Source: CAZVAN01 sp964625245
Lineage (GTDB): Bacteria > Patescibacteriota > Saccharimonadia > Saccharimonadales > UBA10212
Assembly (NCBI GenBank): GCA_964625245.1
Contig: CAZVAN010000009.1
Span: 1-27,912 of the forward strand
Length of the DNA stretch: 27,912 nucleotides
Direction: 5' to 3'
Part shown: one piece after another, positions 6,158 to 14,088 of the stretch
How positions within the stretch are numbered: position 1 is the stretch's first letter
How the letters are laid out: each line of letters opens with the position of its first letter
Position numbers and translations under genes: made by a program
The notes under the pieces: model-generated
What the model was told of the DNA's origin: nothing
Database searches by the model: none
What the model saw: only the letters and a program-made list of their open reading frames with translations

Positions 6158-6637
6158 TTAATTTGTATAAACTTGACTGTCGGTGCTAGCACCAGAGTCT
6201 GAGCCACCAGGAAGGCTGCCGCCGCCAGGCCCAAAGCTAGGATTCAGAATAATTGTAGAAGCGATAGTGGGATCGGAGCTGCTAGGTGTGACTAGTACCG
6301 TGCTGCCAGTAGTAATATCGGCTACCGTGGCGGTGGCACCGCTGTTGGTTATAGTTGTAGAGCTATTGATAGTGTAGGTCTTAGACGTGCTGGTGCGAGT
6401 ATTATTAACCGTGATACTGGAGGGACTAACGGCCGTAACACTGCCAATACCGCCACCACGGCCAAATCGGCCGCCAAAGCCGCCGTTAGCGACGTTGGTT
6501 TGAGCCACCTGGGGGCTTGGCTGTTTGCCTTTTTGGTACGAAAGACCGCCGTAAAAACTCAGCCCGCACAGAACCACCAACCCCACAGCACCTAGGATCA
6601 CTTTATGTACCAGGTTACTTGAAGATGACTTATCCAT
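6158..6637 (-). CDS. Membrane-anchored DUF5666-like accessory protein of the ABC exporter
   Basis: An N-terminal membrane helix (VILGAVGLVVLCGLSFYGGLSY, about 12-33) is followed by a Gly-rich linker (GGFGGRFGRGGGIG) and a Ser/Thr-rich beta domain (GSVTAVSPSSITVNNTRT, then KTYTINSSTTIT, ADITTGSTVLVTPS, TIASTIILNP), the same DUF5666 pattern as at 3167. It ends in a low-complexity Gly/Ser tail. It starts six bases after the ATPase stop and is the third gene of the operon permease-ATPase-anchor, in the place where MacA-like adaptors are found in other exporters, although it is not a MacA homologue. I infer that it is an extracytoplasmic partner or cargo-linked protein of the exporter. There is no clear ribosome site, so translational coupling is likely. 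Confidence 0.7.
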   Translation of the reverse strand: MDKSSSSNLVHKVILGAVGLVVLCGLSFYGGLSYQKGKQPSPQVAQTNVANGGFGGRFGRGGGIGSVTAVSPSSITVNNTRTSTSKTYTINSSTTITNSGATATVADITTGSTVLVTPSSSDPTIASTIILNPSFGPGGGSLPGGSDSGASTDSQVYTN

Positions 6638-6643
6638 TGATAG

Positions 6644-7321
6644 CTACTTGCTCTTGCCCTTCAGTTTGCCATCAAGCAGCTCATATGTTTTCTCGGTTTT
6701 GCCGGCGATGGTGCTGTCATGCGTCACGACAATAATAGTGGTGTTCTCTTTCTTGGATAGCTGGTGCAGCAGATCAAATATCATTTTGCCATTTTGGCTG
6801 TCTAGGTTGCCGGTGGGCTCGTCTGCCAAAATTAGCTTAGGTTTATTAGCTAGGGCCCGAGCAATGGCCACCCGCTGCTGTTCACCGCCGCTTAGGCGCC
6901 CTGGACGGCGCTGCTGCTTAGTCTCGTCCAAGCCAACTTGCTCTAGGAGTTGTTCGGCTCTAGGTCTTCGTTCGCTTTTGGCCATTCCAGCAAATTCCAT
7001 AGGCAGCATGACATTTTCTATGGCTGAGAGGTTAGGCACCAGGTTATAGCTTTGAAATACAAAGCCGATACTACTGGCGCGGTATTTGATTAGTGCGTGG
7101 TCGCGCAGTTTAGTTACGTCCTGGCCGCCAAGTTCAATAGTGCCGCTAGACGGCTTATCCAGCGTGCCGAGTAGCGAGAGTAGGGTACTTTTACCGCTGC
7201 CGGATCGTCCAATTATGCTTACAAACTTGCCGTCGTCAACTTCCAGAGAGATATTATCAACCGCTGTTACGGTGTTGCCACCAGAGCTGAACGATTTAGT
7301 AAGCTTTTCTACCTTTAACAT
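6644..7321 (-). CDS. ABC transporter ATPase of the MacB/LolD family
   Basis: A complete 225-residue ATPase. Landmarks in order: Walker A GRSGSGKST (about 38-46), Q-loop in FVFQSYNLVPNLS (about 88-100), signature LSGGEQQRVAIARAL (about 143-157), Walker B LILADEPTGNLDS (about 163-175), and the switch His in IIVVTHD. The PTGNLDS sequence and length are typical of ATPases that power MacB/FtsX-type permeases in mechanotransmission. The ATG at 7321 is preferred over an upstream GTG at 7330: AGGAG lies eight bases before it and only one base separates it from the permease stop, so the two genes are coupled. Likely exports or extracts a substrate at the membrane; the substrate is not evident. Confidence 0.93.
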   Translation of the reverse strand: MLKVEKLTKSFSSGGNTVTAVDNISLEVDDGKFVSIIGRSGSGKSTLLSLLGTLDKPSSGTIELGGQDVTKLRDHALIKYRASSIGFVFQSYNLVPNLSAIENVMLPMEFAGMAKSERRPRAEQLLEQVGLDETKQQRRPGRLSGGEQQRVAIARALANKPKLILADEPTGNLDSQNGKMIFDLLHQLSKKENTTIIVVTHDSTIAGKTEKTYELLDGKLKGKSK

Positions 7322-7322
7322 T

Positions 7323-8723
7323 TTATTCACTCCTCATTACTTCTGCCGGCCTAACTTTTGCGATAGTCCACGAGGCTATAGAGCTGCCCACGATGGCTAT
7401 GCCTAAAGCAGCCAAAAGCCCATAGATTACAATGCTGAATCCGACTGCAGCGTGGATATTCGTGAGGCTGGAGCCAACACGGCCAAGGCCCCGACCGCGG
7501 GCAACAAAGTTGCCGCCACCAGCTGCTGGTCCGCCGCTTACAGACACTGATGCACCGGCGCCGGCGCCAAACCGCGTAACACTAGTTGTAGTTGAATTGC
7601 TGGTGCTGTTATTAACCAAGGTTTTAGTTATAGGGTCGGCAGCTACAATGGCTATCAGGATGCCGATAATCGCAGCTAGCACTGTTAGAGTCACCGCCTC
7701 GGTCATAAACTGGCCGATAACTTTTAGGTTGCTGGCGCCAATGGCTTTGAGTACGCCAATTTCGCGGCGACGTTCGCGGACAATCATCAACATGGTAAGA
7801 AAGATTATTACTGCCCCAGCCACCACTGCGCCGATTACGCTATAGAGTGAGATGCTTTTGATATTCTGCAGCGAGCTAATCGTATCCTGGGTGGTAGTTT
7901 GGTCGTTTGTTACGTCGGCGCTACTGCCTAGGCTATTTTTGATAGCTGTAGTTGTGGAAGCTAGATTATCAATTGAATCTACTTTGGCGGTGGCACTGGT
8001 GATATCGCCGGGTTGGGAGGACAGCGTCTGAACGGTAGCAAGCGGCATAATTAGCTGGCTATCGCCGAAGGTATTACCGGTGCCATAAATACCAGCTACC
8101 TTAATGGTGGCGCCGTAGGCCGTGAAAGTTGAGCCTACAACCAAACTATTCTTGGTAGCCAGGGTGCTGCCAACCAGCGCCACATTGGCGGTGCTGGCGC
8201 CATCAAAAATCTGGCCGCTTTTTAGGGTGAAGGTGCCGCCACCGGCTGAGTCTAGATTAGTAGGGTCGTTGGTGCCAACAACCGTAACCGGTGGTGTGAA
8301 GTTGGCTAGGTCCGGCGCATTGCCGCCGATAGAAACAGTGCCGGAGCCGCTGCCGTTGCTGGCAAAGCGGCGTCCTAGAGCTCCAGCGTCTATGGACGAA
8401 ACTAGATTAGTGTTGCTGCTTGTCAAACGATCGCTAAGCGACTCGCTAACGGATGACACGTGGTTAATTTTGCTGACGCTATCAATTTGAGTCTGGGTGA
8501 GAGGGTTACCACCGCCGCCATTAAAGCCGCGAAAGCCAGCTGGCGAAATACTGATGGTATTGCCAACGGTGCCCTTAACATTATCTATTTTTTTGCCAAC
8601 GGCCTGGTGGGCCAGCAGCATTGAAAGAGCTAAGGCTATGCTAAGGCCAAGTATTACTACTATGGAGCCGGTACGGATATTGTTGCGGAAGGCGTTACGG
8701 ACGCCGCGGGTTATAACATTCAT
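7323..8723 (-). CDS. MacB/FtsX-type ABC permease, 466 aa
   Basis: Four membrane helices in the MacB arrangement: one near the N-terminus (GSIVVILGLSIALALSMLLA, about 19-38), a large extracytoplasmic domain (about 45-290) with MacB periplasmic-core features, then three helices (about 293-318, 340-362 and 430-455). The cytoplasmic coupling sequence RERRREIGVLKAIGAS (about 316-331) is the family hallmark. Between the third and fourth helices is an unusual Gly/Ser/Thr-rich loop (about 375-428: GAGAGASVSVSGGPAAGGG and neighbours). The outer domain is also Ser/Gly-rich. The cell wall of a Gram-positive-like CPR cell would be the setting. First gene of the operon 8723 to 6158; AAAAGGA lies upstream of its ATG. 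MacB-like pumps move peptides, toxins or lipids; the cargo here cannot be told. Confidence 0.9.
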   Translation of the reverse strand: MNVITRGVRNAFRNNIRTGSIVVILGLSIALALSMLLAHQAVGKKIDNVKGTVGNTISISPAGFRGFNGGGGNPLTQTQIDSVSKINHVSSVSESLSDRLTSSNTNLVSSIDAGALGRRFASNGSGSGTVSIGGNAPDLANFTPPVTVVGTNDPTNLDSAGGGTFTLKSGQIFDGASTANVALVGSTLATKNSLVVGSTFTAYGATIKVAGIYGTGNTFGDSQLIMPLATVQTLSSQPGDITSATAKVDSIDNLASTTTAIKNSLGSSADVTNDQTTTQDTISSLQNIKSISLYSVIGAVVAGAVIIFLTMLMIVRERRREIGVLKAIGASNLKVIGQFMTEAVTLTVLAAIIGILIAIVAADPITKTLVNNSTSNSTTTSVTRFGAGAGASVSVSGGPAAGGGNFVARGRGLGRVGSSLTNIHAAVGFSIVIYGLLAALGIAIVGSSIASWTIAKVRPAEVMRSE

Positions 8724-8841
8724 GTTTTTTGGCTTATCCTTTTATTAGATACTGTTAGGTAGTAAACAGGCGCTTGCTTAGAATAACCTGAAGATTGGTG
8801 GCAATGGCGACTTGCGACTCAAGACGATTACGCTAAAGAGA

Positions 8842-8850
8842 TGCTATAGT
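8842..8850 (+). promoter_or_regulatory. Extended -10 promoter of the cyo operon
   Basis: TGCTATAGT has the TGn extension before a TATAGT box, so a weak -35 is tolerable. Transcription would start near 8857. The 8724-8895 gap separates this operon from the divergent exporter operon. Confidence 0.5.
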
Positions 8851-8876
8851 AGATTTATCGATTACGAGGGTGTTTG

Positions 8877-8906
8877 ATGATTGGGCAAAATGTAGATGAG
8901 CGGTAA
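8877..8906 (+). CDS. Possible nine-codon upstream frame coupled to cyoA
   Basis: ATG at 8877, with AGGG six bases upstream, opens MIGQNVDER and ends at TAA 8904-8906, overlapping the cyoA start at 8896 in another frame. The cyoA ATG has no ribosome site of its own, and a stop (TAG) lies directly upstream in its frame. Translation of this short frame could deliver ribosomes to cyoA. Very short, so uncertain. Confidence 0.35.
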   Translation: MIGQNVDER

Positions 8907-9807
8907 AAACAAATTGAGGATGCTAGCTCTGATTATTATCGCCACCGGGGTAGCGGTGACGGTTTTCTTGCACGGCCACAACGTAGCTATACTCAACCCT
9001 CAGGGCCTAATTGCCCATAAAGAACTGCGGCTGATGGTTACGGCCACGCTGCTGATGCTGATAGTAGTTATTCCGGTCTTTATACTTACTTTTTGGATTG
9101 CTTGGCGCTACCGCGAAGGCAACACGCGTGCCCAGTATTCGCCCGACTGGGACCATAACTCGGCTTTAGAGTTTACCTGGTGGGCCTTACCGCTGATTAT
9201 TATTTCCATATTGGCCGTTGTAGCCTGGAGGAGTTCGCATGAGCTGGACCCTTTCAAACCGGTATATGCCGCCAAAGCACCAATTACGATTCAGGTTGTA
9301 GCCCTGGACTGGAAATGGCTGTTTATCTACCCCGAGCAGAGTATTGCCAGTGTTAACTTTGTACAGTTTCCGGCCCAAACGCCGGTTGATTTTCAGATTA
9401 CCTCCGACGCGCCGATGAACTCGTTTTGGATACCCAGCCTGGGCGGCCAAATTTACGCCATGGCCGGTATGCGCACCCAGTTGCACCTAATTGCCGACGG
9501 CAATGGCAGTTACAACGGCGTCAGTGCCAACATATCCGGCCGGGGTTTTGCCGGTATGAAGTTTATAGCCCGCTCCAGTTCGCCGGCCGACTTTGATAAG
9601 TGGGTGAGCTCTGTCCGCCGCTCGCCAAACCACCTTAACCAGGCCGGTTACGACAAGTTGGCCCAGCCCAGCGAGAATAATCCAATTAGTTATTACTCCT
9701 CAACCGATGCCGGTCTGTTTGACCGAACCCTGATGAAGTTCATGATGCCCACAGGCCAAATGATGCCAATGGATAGTAATGTTGCCCAGTATGGAGCCAT
9801 GCAGTGA
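8896..9807 (+). CDS. cyoA: Cytochrome bo3-type quinol oxidase subunit II
   Basis: The 303-residue protein has membrane helices at about 8-26, 44-70 and 93-112, followed by an outer cupredoxin domain. ILNPQGLIAHKELRLM near the N-terminus and SGRGFAGMKFIA in the outer domain match the CyoA family. The CuA ligands of cytochrome c oxidases (two Cys and their partners) are absent, as expected of a quinol oxidase. E. coli CyoA is a lipoprotein; this one has no Cys at all near its N-terminus, so it lacks the lipid anchor. First gene of cyoABCDE; its stop TGA overlaps the cyoB ATG. Close to the family length (about 315 in E. coli). Confidence 0.95.
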   Translation: MSGKNKLRMLALIIIATGVAVTVFLHGHNVAILNPQGLIAHKELRLMVTATLLMLIVVIPVFILTFWIAWRYREGNTRAQYSPDWDHNSALEFTWWALPLIIISILAVVAWRSSHELDPFKPVYAAKAPITIQVVALDWKWLFIYPEQSIASVNFVQFPAQTPVDFQITSDAPMNSFWIPSLGGQIYAMAGMRTQLHLIADGNGSYNGVSANISGRGFAGMKFIARSSSPADFDKWVSSVRRSPNHLNQAGYDKLAQPSENNPISYYSSTDAGLFDRTLMKFMMPTGQMMPMDSNVAQYGAMQ

Positions 9808-11777
9808 TGGTTTTTGCTGAACTTCTGGGCCGGCTAAACGCCAGCGCACTCCACCACGGAGGTGTTGAAATGGTTGGCATTGCCAGCATGGGACTGGCCG
9901 GTCTGGCGGCGTTCGGCTACCTAACCTACAAGCGGCGCTGGAAATGGCTGTACCGCGAATGGCTAACCAGTGTCGATCCTAAAAAAATCGGTGTTATGTA
10001 CATTGTTGTGGCGGCTCTGATGGGGCTACGCGGCGTAACTGATGCCGCTATGCTGCGGGCCCAGCAGGCCACCAGCGTTGGGGCCTCCCACGGCTTTTTG
10101 AGCTCTGACCATTTCCAGCAAATCTTCAGCGCCCACGGCACCATAATGATTTTCTTCCTGGCTATGGGTCTTATGTTTGGGCTAATAAACCTGATAGTGC
10201 CGCTGCAAATTGGCGCCCGGGACGTGGCCTTTCCATTTTTGAACGCCACCAGTTTTTGGCTATTTACAGCCGGCATGATGCTACTCAACACCTCATTGGC
10301 CATCGGTGACTTTTCGGCCGCCGGTTGGTTGGCTTATCCGCCGCTATCGGAGCTGGCCTATAGCCCGGGCGTTGGCGTAGATTATTGGATTTGGGCGCTG
10401 CAGATAGCCGGCATTGGCAGTTTGCTGGCTGGCATAAACTTCTTAGTAACCATTCTGCGCCTTAGGCGGCCGGGCATGAGCCTTATGAAAATGCCGCTGT
10501 TTTGCTGGAGCGTTCTGGGCACCATGACATTAGTGATTTTTGCCTTTCCTATCCTAACTGTAACCCTAACATTGCTGGCTCTGGATAGGACTCTGGGCAT
10601 GCATTTCTTTACCTCCGGCGCCGGCGGCAACCCCATGATGTACGTCAACCTGATTTGGGCGTGGGGCCACCCGGAAGTCTATATCTTAATCCTGCCGGCT
10701 TTTGGCGTGTTTTCTGAGGTAGTATCGACATTCTCGCAAAAGAAACTGTTTGGCTATAAATCAATGGTCTGGGCCATTTGGGCGATAGTTTTACTGTCGT
10801 TCCTGGTCTGGCTGCATCATTTCTTCACCATGGGCGCCGGGGCCGACGTTAACGCCTTTTTCGGCGTCATGACCATGGTTATTGCCGTGCCTACCGGCGT
10901 TAAGGTCTTTAACTGGCTATTTACTATGTACCGAGGGCGTATCCGCTTTACCACGCCAATGATGTGGTTCCTAGGCTTTGTGGTCACCTTTACGGTTGGC
11001 GGCATGGCCGGCGTACTGATGGCTGTACCACCGGCCGATTTCCAGCTGCACAACAGCCTGTTTTTGGTAGCCCATTTTCACACTATGATTATCGGCGGTG
11101 TAGTGTTTGGTTATTTTGCCGGCTTAGTATACTGGTTCCCTAAAATCTTTGGCTTTAAACTCAATGAGCGCCTGGGCACCTACGCCTTTTGGTGTTGGCT
11201 GGTCGGATTTTTGACGGCTTTCGTGCCGCTATACATCTTAGGTTTGATGGGTGCTACCCGCCGCCTGGACCACTATGATGCCAGTATGGGTTGGCAGGGG
11301 CTATTCATTGTAGCTGGGGTTGGCGTGGCCATTATCCTGGCCGGGATTGGCTTTCAAGTATTGCAAATTATCGTTAGTATCCGTCAGCGCCATAAAAACA
11401 TGGATACCAGCGGCGACCCCTGGAATGGGCGGACCCTGGAATGGGCCACCAGCTCACCGGCCGCACCTTATAATTTTGCCACTATGCCAGCGGTTACCAC
11501 CCGTGACGCCTTTTGGACCATAAAACATGACAAGAATCCGCCCAAACCGCACTACACGGATATTGAGATGCCAAGTAACACCGCTGTGCCGATATTTATA
11601 GCTGCTTTTGCCTTTCTAACCGGATTTTCGATAGTCTGGCACATCTACTGGCTGGCGCTGGTCGGCCTGCTTAGTTTTGTGACACTCATCATCGTCCGCA
11701 CAACTAGTGACGGTAACGAGTATGTGATACCGGCCGCCCAGGTGAGAGAAATTGAAGAGAGCAGGGGGCGCTCATGA
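9807..11777 (+). CDS. cyoB: Cytochrome bo3-type quinol oxidase subunit I
   Basis: The catalytic subunit, 656 residues with many membrane helices. Counting from the ATG at 9807: heme ligands His110 (SAHGTIM) and His423/His425 (HFHTM); CuB ligands His288, His337 and His338; the cross-linking Tyr292 in HPEVY with Glu290; D-channel Asp139 in GARDVAFPFLN; K-channel Thr363 and Lys366 in VPTGVKVFNWLF. The quinone-site residues of E. coli CyoB are also kept: Arg75, Asp79, His102 and Gln105. This makes it an A-type, proton-pumping quinol oxidase, not a cytochrome c oxidase. It reduces O2 to water at the cytoplasmic membrane. TGATG overlaps cyoA, and its stop overlaps cyoC by four bases. Confidence 0.97.
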   Translation: MVFAELLGRLNASALHHGGVEMVGIASMGLAGLAAFGYLTYKRRWKWLYREWLTSVDPKKIGVMYIVVAALMGLRGVTDAAMLRAQQATSVGASHGFLSSDHFQQIFSAHGTIMIFFLAMGLMFGLINLIVPLQIGARDVAFPFLNATSFWLFTAGMMLLNTSLAIGDFSAAGWLAYPPLSELAYSPGVGVDYWIWALQIAGIGSLLAGINFLVTILRLRRPGMSLMKMPLFCWSVLGTMTLVIFAFPILTVTLTLLALDRTLGMHFFTSGAGGNPMMYVNLIWAWGHPEVYILILPAFGVFSEVVSTFSQKKLFGYKSMVWAIWAIVLLSFLVWLHHFFTMGAGADVNAFFGVMTMVIAVPTGVKVFNWLFTMYRGRIRFTTPMMWFLGFVVTFTVGGMAGVLMAVPPADFQLHNSLFLVAHFHTMIIGGVVFGYFAGLVYWFPKIFGFKLNERLGTYAFWCWLVGFLTAFVPLYILGLMGATRRLDHYDASMGWQGLFIVAGVGVAIILAGIGFQVLQIIVSIRQRHKNMDTSGDPWNGRTLEWATSSPAAPYNFATMPAVTTRDAFWTIKHDKNPPKPHYTDIEMPSNTAVPIFIAAFAFLTGFSIVWHIYWLALVGLLSFVTLIIVRTTSDGNEYVIPAAQVREIEESRGRS

Positions 11778-12352
11778 GCCAGACCGAAGCTATAGAGAAA
11801 GATTCTACCAGCATCTTTGGCTTTTGGGTTTACCTAATGACCGATGTAGTTTTGTTTGCCAGCTTATTTGCCACCTTCGCCGTGCTGCGCAATAACACCT
11901 ACGGTGGGCCACCCGGACGCGAGCTGTTTAGTCTGCCATATGTTCTGACCGAAACGCTACTACTGCTCACCAGCAGCTTTACCTGCGGCCTAGCCATGCT
12001 GGCCGCCCGGCGCGGCGACAAGCGAACAGTGCTAGTTCTATTTGGTATAACGTTCCTACTGGGCGTTGCTTTCCTAGGAATGGAGCTGACCGAGTTCCAC
12101 CATCTGGCCGCTGAGGGCAACAGCTGGCGCCGTAGCGGCTTCTTGTCGTCGTTCTTTACGCTCGTAGGGACTCACGGGCTACATATTACGGTTGGGCTGC
12201 TATGGATGGGTGTCATGATGGTCCGAATTGTTCGCGCGGGGCTGGGCCGGGCTACGCTGCGCCGGCTGACAATGCTTAGCCTGTTCTGGCACTTCCTGGA
12301 CATCATTTGGATATTTATCTTTACAATTGTTTATCTACTGGGGGCCACATGA
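11774..12352 (+). CDS. cyoC: Cytochrome bo3-type quinol oxidase subunit III
   Basis: A 192-residue protein with five membrane helices (FGFWVYLMTDVVLFASLFATFAV, and later LLLLTSSFTCGLAML, VLFGITFLLGVAFLGMEL, TLVGTHGLHITVGLLWMG, WHFLDIIWIFIFTIVYLL). FGFWVYLMTD, the Glu in MELTEF, THGLHITVG and WHFLDIIWI are family signatures of the COX3/CyoC fold. Slightly shorter than E. coli CyoC (204). ATGA overlap with both cyoB and cyoD shows tight translational coupling. It contributes to stability of the complex rather than to catalysis. Confidence 0.95.
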   Translation: MSQTEAIEKDSTSIFGFWVYLMTDVVLFASLFATFAVLRNNTYGGPPGRELFSLPYVLTETLLLLTSSFTCGLAMLAARRGDKRTVLVLFGITFLLGVAFLGMELTEFHHLAAEGNSWRRSGFLSSFFTLVGTHGLHITVGLLWMGVMMVRIVRAGLGRATLRRLTMLSLFWHFLDIIWIFIFTIVYLLGAT

Positions 12353-12720
12353 GCAATATGACGCACGAGGACACCGGCAGAGGCACAATTCTAAGCTACA
12401 GTCTCGGCTTCTTGACATCGGTGGAGCTAACGCTCGGCGCCTACTTGCTGGTAGCTCATCACGCCTTTAGTAGCGGGCGGCTTATCTTTGCCATTATAGG
12501 GCTGGCAATCGCCCAGCTATTGGTACAGCTGGTTTTCTTCCTGCATCTAGGGCGCGAATCAAAGCCGCGTTGGAACCTGGTGGTCTTCTCGTTCGCACTG
12601 ACGGTAGTGCTGATACTGGTAATTGGCTCACTATGGATAATGAACCACCTGGATTACAGCCATATGACGCCCGCTCAAACTGATACTTCCATAATTAAAG
12701 ACGAAGGCATAAACCCATGA
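12349..12720 (+). CDS. cyoD: Cytochrome bo3-type quinol oxidase subunit IV
   Basis: A 123-residue protein with three helices (about 14-36, 44-66 and 77-98). SYSLGFLTSVELTLGAYLLV and LVQLVFFLHLGRESKPRWNL match CyoD (the E. coli form has 109 residues); the hydrophilic C-terminal tail is longer than usual. The ATG at 12349 is chosen because it overlaps the cyoC stop as ATGA, and the N-terminus then begins MSNMTHEDTG like its relatives; a longer frame upstream would run through cyoC. Its stop overlaps cyoE by four bases. It probably assists CuB loading or assembly. Confidence 0.93.
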   Translation: MSNMTHEDTGRGTILSYSLGFLTSVELTLGAYLLVAHHAFSSGRLIFAIIGLAIAQLLVQLVFFLHLGRESKPRWNLVVFSFALTVVLILVIGSLWIMNHLDYSHMTPAQTDTSIIKDEGINP

Positions 12721-13577
12721 GTACCGCTAAGAAATACTACAGGCTAGCCAAACCGGGGATGATTTATGGTAATAGTTTATTTGCAATAGGTGGTTTTTTC
12801 TTAGCCTCAAAAGGCCATATCCATTTCAGCTTATTTCTGGCTATGCTAGTTGGCCTAGCACTGGTCATGGCCTCCGGCTGCGTATTCAATAATTACCTTG
12901 ACCGTGATATTGACGCCAAAATGAGCAGGACCAAGAAACGGGCGTTGGTTGCCGGCAGCATATCCGGACAAAACGCCCTGATATATGCCTGCTTGTTGGG
13001 ACTAGCCGGCTCCACCATCCTTGGCGTATGGACCAACACGCTAACCCAATTGATTGCTCTTGCTGGCTTGTTTGCCTACGTCGTACTCTACGGTTTCGGC
13101 AAGCGCCGGACCGTGCACGGAACGGTAATTGGCAGCATCTCGGGAGCCATACCACCGGTAGTCGGTTACTGCGCCGTAACCGACCATCTGGATGGCGGCG
13201 CGCTGCTACTATTTCTGATTTTAGTCTTTTGGCAAATGCCGCACTTTTACGCCATTGCCATCTACCGCTTTAAAGATTATGCTGCTGCTAAAATCCCAGT
13301 TTTACCACTTAAGAAAGGTATCCGCGCCACTAAGTTACAGATAGCTGGATATATCGTGGCTTTTATCGCAGCTAGTGTACAACTAACAGTTTTTGGCTAC
13401 ACCGGCTATAGCTATTTGGTAGTGATGGCCATTGTTGGTGCCGCCTGGTTGAGGTTGGCGCTTCTCGGCTTTAAGACTAAAGATGATAACGCTTGGGCCC
13501 GTAAAGTTTTCTTCACCTCGCTAGCAATTACAGTGGTGTTTAGCTTGATGATTTCAATTAATGCCTGGCTGCCTTAG
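12717..13577 (+). CDS. cyoE: Protoheme IX farnesyltransferase (heme O synthase)
   Basis: A UbiA-family prenyltransferase of 286 residues and about eight or nine membrane helices. The first Asp-rich motif is NNYLDRDIDAKMSRT (Asn58, Asp62, Asp66), and the second is in YRFKDYAAAKIPVLP. It moves a farnesyl group from farnesyl diphosphate onto heme B to make heme O, the high-spin heme of the Cyo centre. It is the last gene of the operon, overlapping cyoD by four bases, so the cell can make the right heme for this oxidase, although heme B must come from elsewhere in the genome or from outside. Length is close to the E. coli enzyme (296). Confidence 0.95.
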   Translation: MSTAKKYYRLAKPGMIYGNSLFAIGGFFLASKGHIHFSLFLAMLVGLALVMASGCVFNNYLDRDIDAKMSRTKKRALVAGSISGQNALIYACLLGLAGSTILGVWTNTLTQLIALAGLFAYVVLYGFGKRRTVHGTVIGSISGAIPPVVGYCAVTDHLDGGALLLFLILVFWQMPHFYAIAIYRFKDYAAAKIPVLPLKKGIRATKLQIAGYIVAFIAASVQLTVFGYTGYSYLVVMAIVGAAWLRLALLGFKTKDDNAWARKVFFTSLAITVVFSLMISINAWLP

Positions 13578-13585
13578 AGGCAGTG

Positions 13586-13591
13586 TATAAT
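13586..13591 (+). promoter_or_regulatory. -10 box for the small membrane protein at 13599
   Basis: A perfect TATAAT preceded by TG, ending seven bases before the ATG at 13599. The mRNA is probably leaderless, separate from the cyo transcript. Confidence 0.6.
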
Positions 13592-13598
13592 TACTGAA

Positions 13599-13862
13599 AT
13601 GATAGTGCTTATACACGTTATGATTGCGCTCACCAGCATTGGTTTTAGCGCTTTTGCCTATTTTGCGCCGAGTATTGCCAAGCTCAAAGCCAACTACACT
13701 TTGGTGGGCCTAACGTTAGCCTCAGGCACCTACCTGGTTTGGAGCACCCACAGCAATATGCTAAGCTCCTGCGTTACCGGCCTGGTTTATCTGACAATTG
13801 TTAGCACCGCCCTGGTTCTGGCCCACCGAAAACTAGTCTTTGCCAGCAACAAATCCGACTAG
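13599..13862 (+). CDS. Small membrane protein of three helices, 87 aa
   Basis: The protein is almost entirely hydrophobic: IVLIHVMIALTSIGFSAFAYF (about 2-22), NYTLVGLTLASGTYLVW (about 32-48), then CVTGLVYLTIVSTALVLAH (about 58-76), with a short polar tail ending NKSD. Single His residues (6, 51, 76) and a Cys are present, and three-helix proteins with membrane His are sometimes heme-binding, but I do not recognise a family. Position directly behind cyoE suggests a link to the oxidase, for example in assembly; it has its own promoter with a start seven bases after TATAAT, so it may be expressed apart. A hairpin (13877-13899) follows. Confidence 0.7.
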   Translation: MIVLIHVMIALTSIGFSAFAYFAPSIAKLKANYTLVGLTLASGTYLVWSTHSNMLSSCVTGLVYLTIVSTALVLAHRKLVFASNKSD

Positions 13863-13876
13863 TCCAAGTTATTTAA

Positions 13877-13899
13877 GAGCAAAACCAGGGGTTGTTCTC
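13877..13899 (+). terminator. Hairpin with shared tail, possible terminator
   Basis: GAGCAAAACC and GGTTGTTCTC pair with two mismatches around AGG. It is followed by CTCATAAGGCGAAGTCG rather than a T-run. The same 17-base tail (one base different) follows the hairpin at 15430-15454. Confidence 0.4.
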
Positions 13900-13935
13900 A
13901 TAAGGCGAAGTCGCACGTGTTATAGTAGACCCATC

Positions 13936-13995
13936 ATGTTGCACAATAAACGAATTTGCACCTGGTCCAGTTTTGCCCGCGAACTCTCAGCCTAA
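13936..13995 (+). CDS. Putative 19-aa leader peptide
   Basis: The frame encodes MLHNKRICTWSSFARELSA. Its ATG is nine bases after the -10 box, the spacing seen at other leaderless starts in this window, and its TAA sits in the loop of hairpin A. No run of a single regulatory amino acid is seen; the rare-type codons Cys-Thr-Trp lie at 8-10. Too short to prove from sequence. Confidence 0.4.
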   Translation: MLHNKRICTWSSFARELSA

Positions 13996-14037
13996 TCTCG
14001 AGAGTAGCTAAATATATTGTCCGCGTTCGGTCCTTGG

Positions 14038-14060
14038 CTGCCTCTCGAGGCAGTTTTTTT
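14038..14060 (+). terminator. Intrinsic terminator before the CofE-like gene
   Basis: Six-pair stem CTGCCT/AGGCAG with CTCG loop, extended by G-T pairs, then TTTTTTT. It is only 28 bases before the next start codon, and its stem is complementary to an upstream segment, which suits conditional readthrough. Confidence 0.8.
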
Positions 14061-14088
14061 ATTAAGTACTTAAGGTAAGGAGATTTTC

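Larger units (their letters stand above)
13918..14061 (+). promoter_or_regulatory. Leader with attenuator ahead of the ligase/hydrolase operon
   Basis: An extended -10 (TGTTATAGT, 13918-13926) starts an RNA that encodes a short peptide (13936-13995). Hairpin A pairs ACTCTC (13983-13988) with GAGAGT (14000-14005). CTCGAGAG (13997-14004) can instead pair with all of CTCTCGAG (14042-14049) inside the terminator hairpin CTGCCT/AGGCAG (14038-14053), which is followed by seven Ts. Hairpin A plus terminator and the long antiterminator pairing are mutually exclusive, and the peptide stop lies in the loop of hairpin A. The layout matches ribosome-mediated attenuation. Alternatively, 13933-14060 is a separate small RNA. 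Confidence 0.55.

Noticed and set aside
8896..9807. Cytochrome c oxidase subunit II
   Set aside because: The CuA ligands are absent and the quinone-site residues of subunit I are present, so the enzyme is a quinol oxidase.
8896..12352. TGA recoding as in SR1/Gracilibacteria
   Set aside because: TGA ends cyoA, cyoB, cyoC and cyoD exactly at four-base or one-base overlaps with the next start, so it is a stop here.
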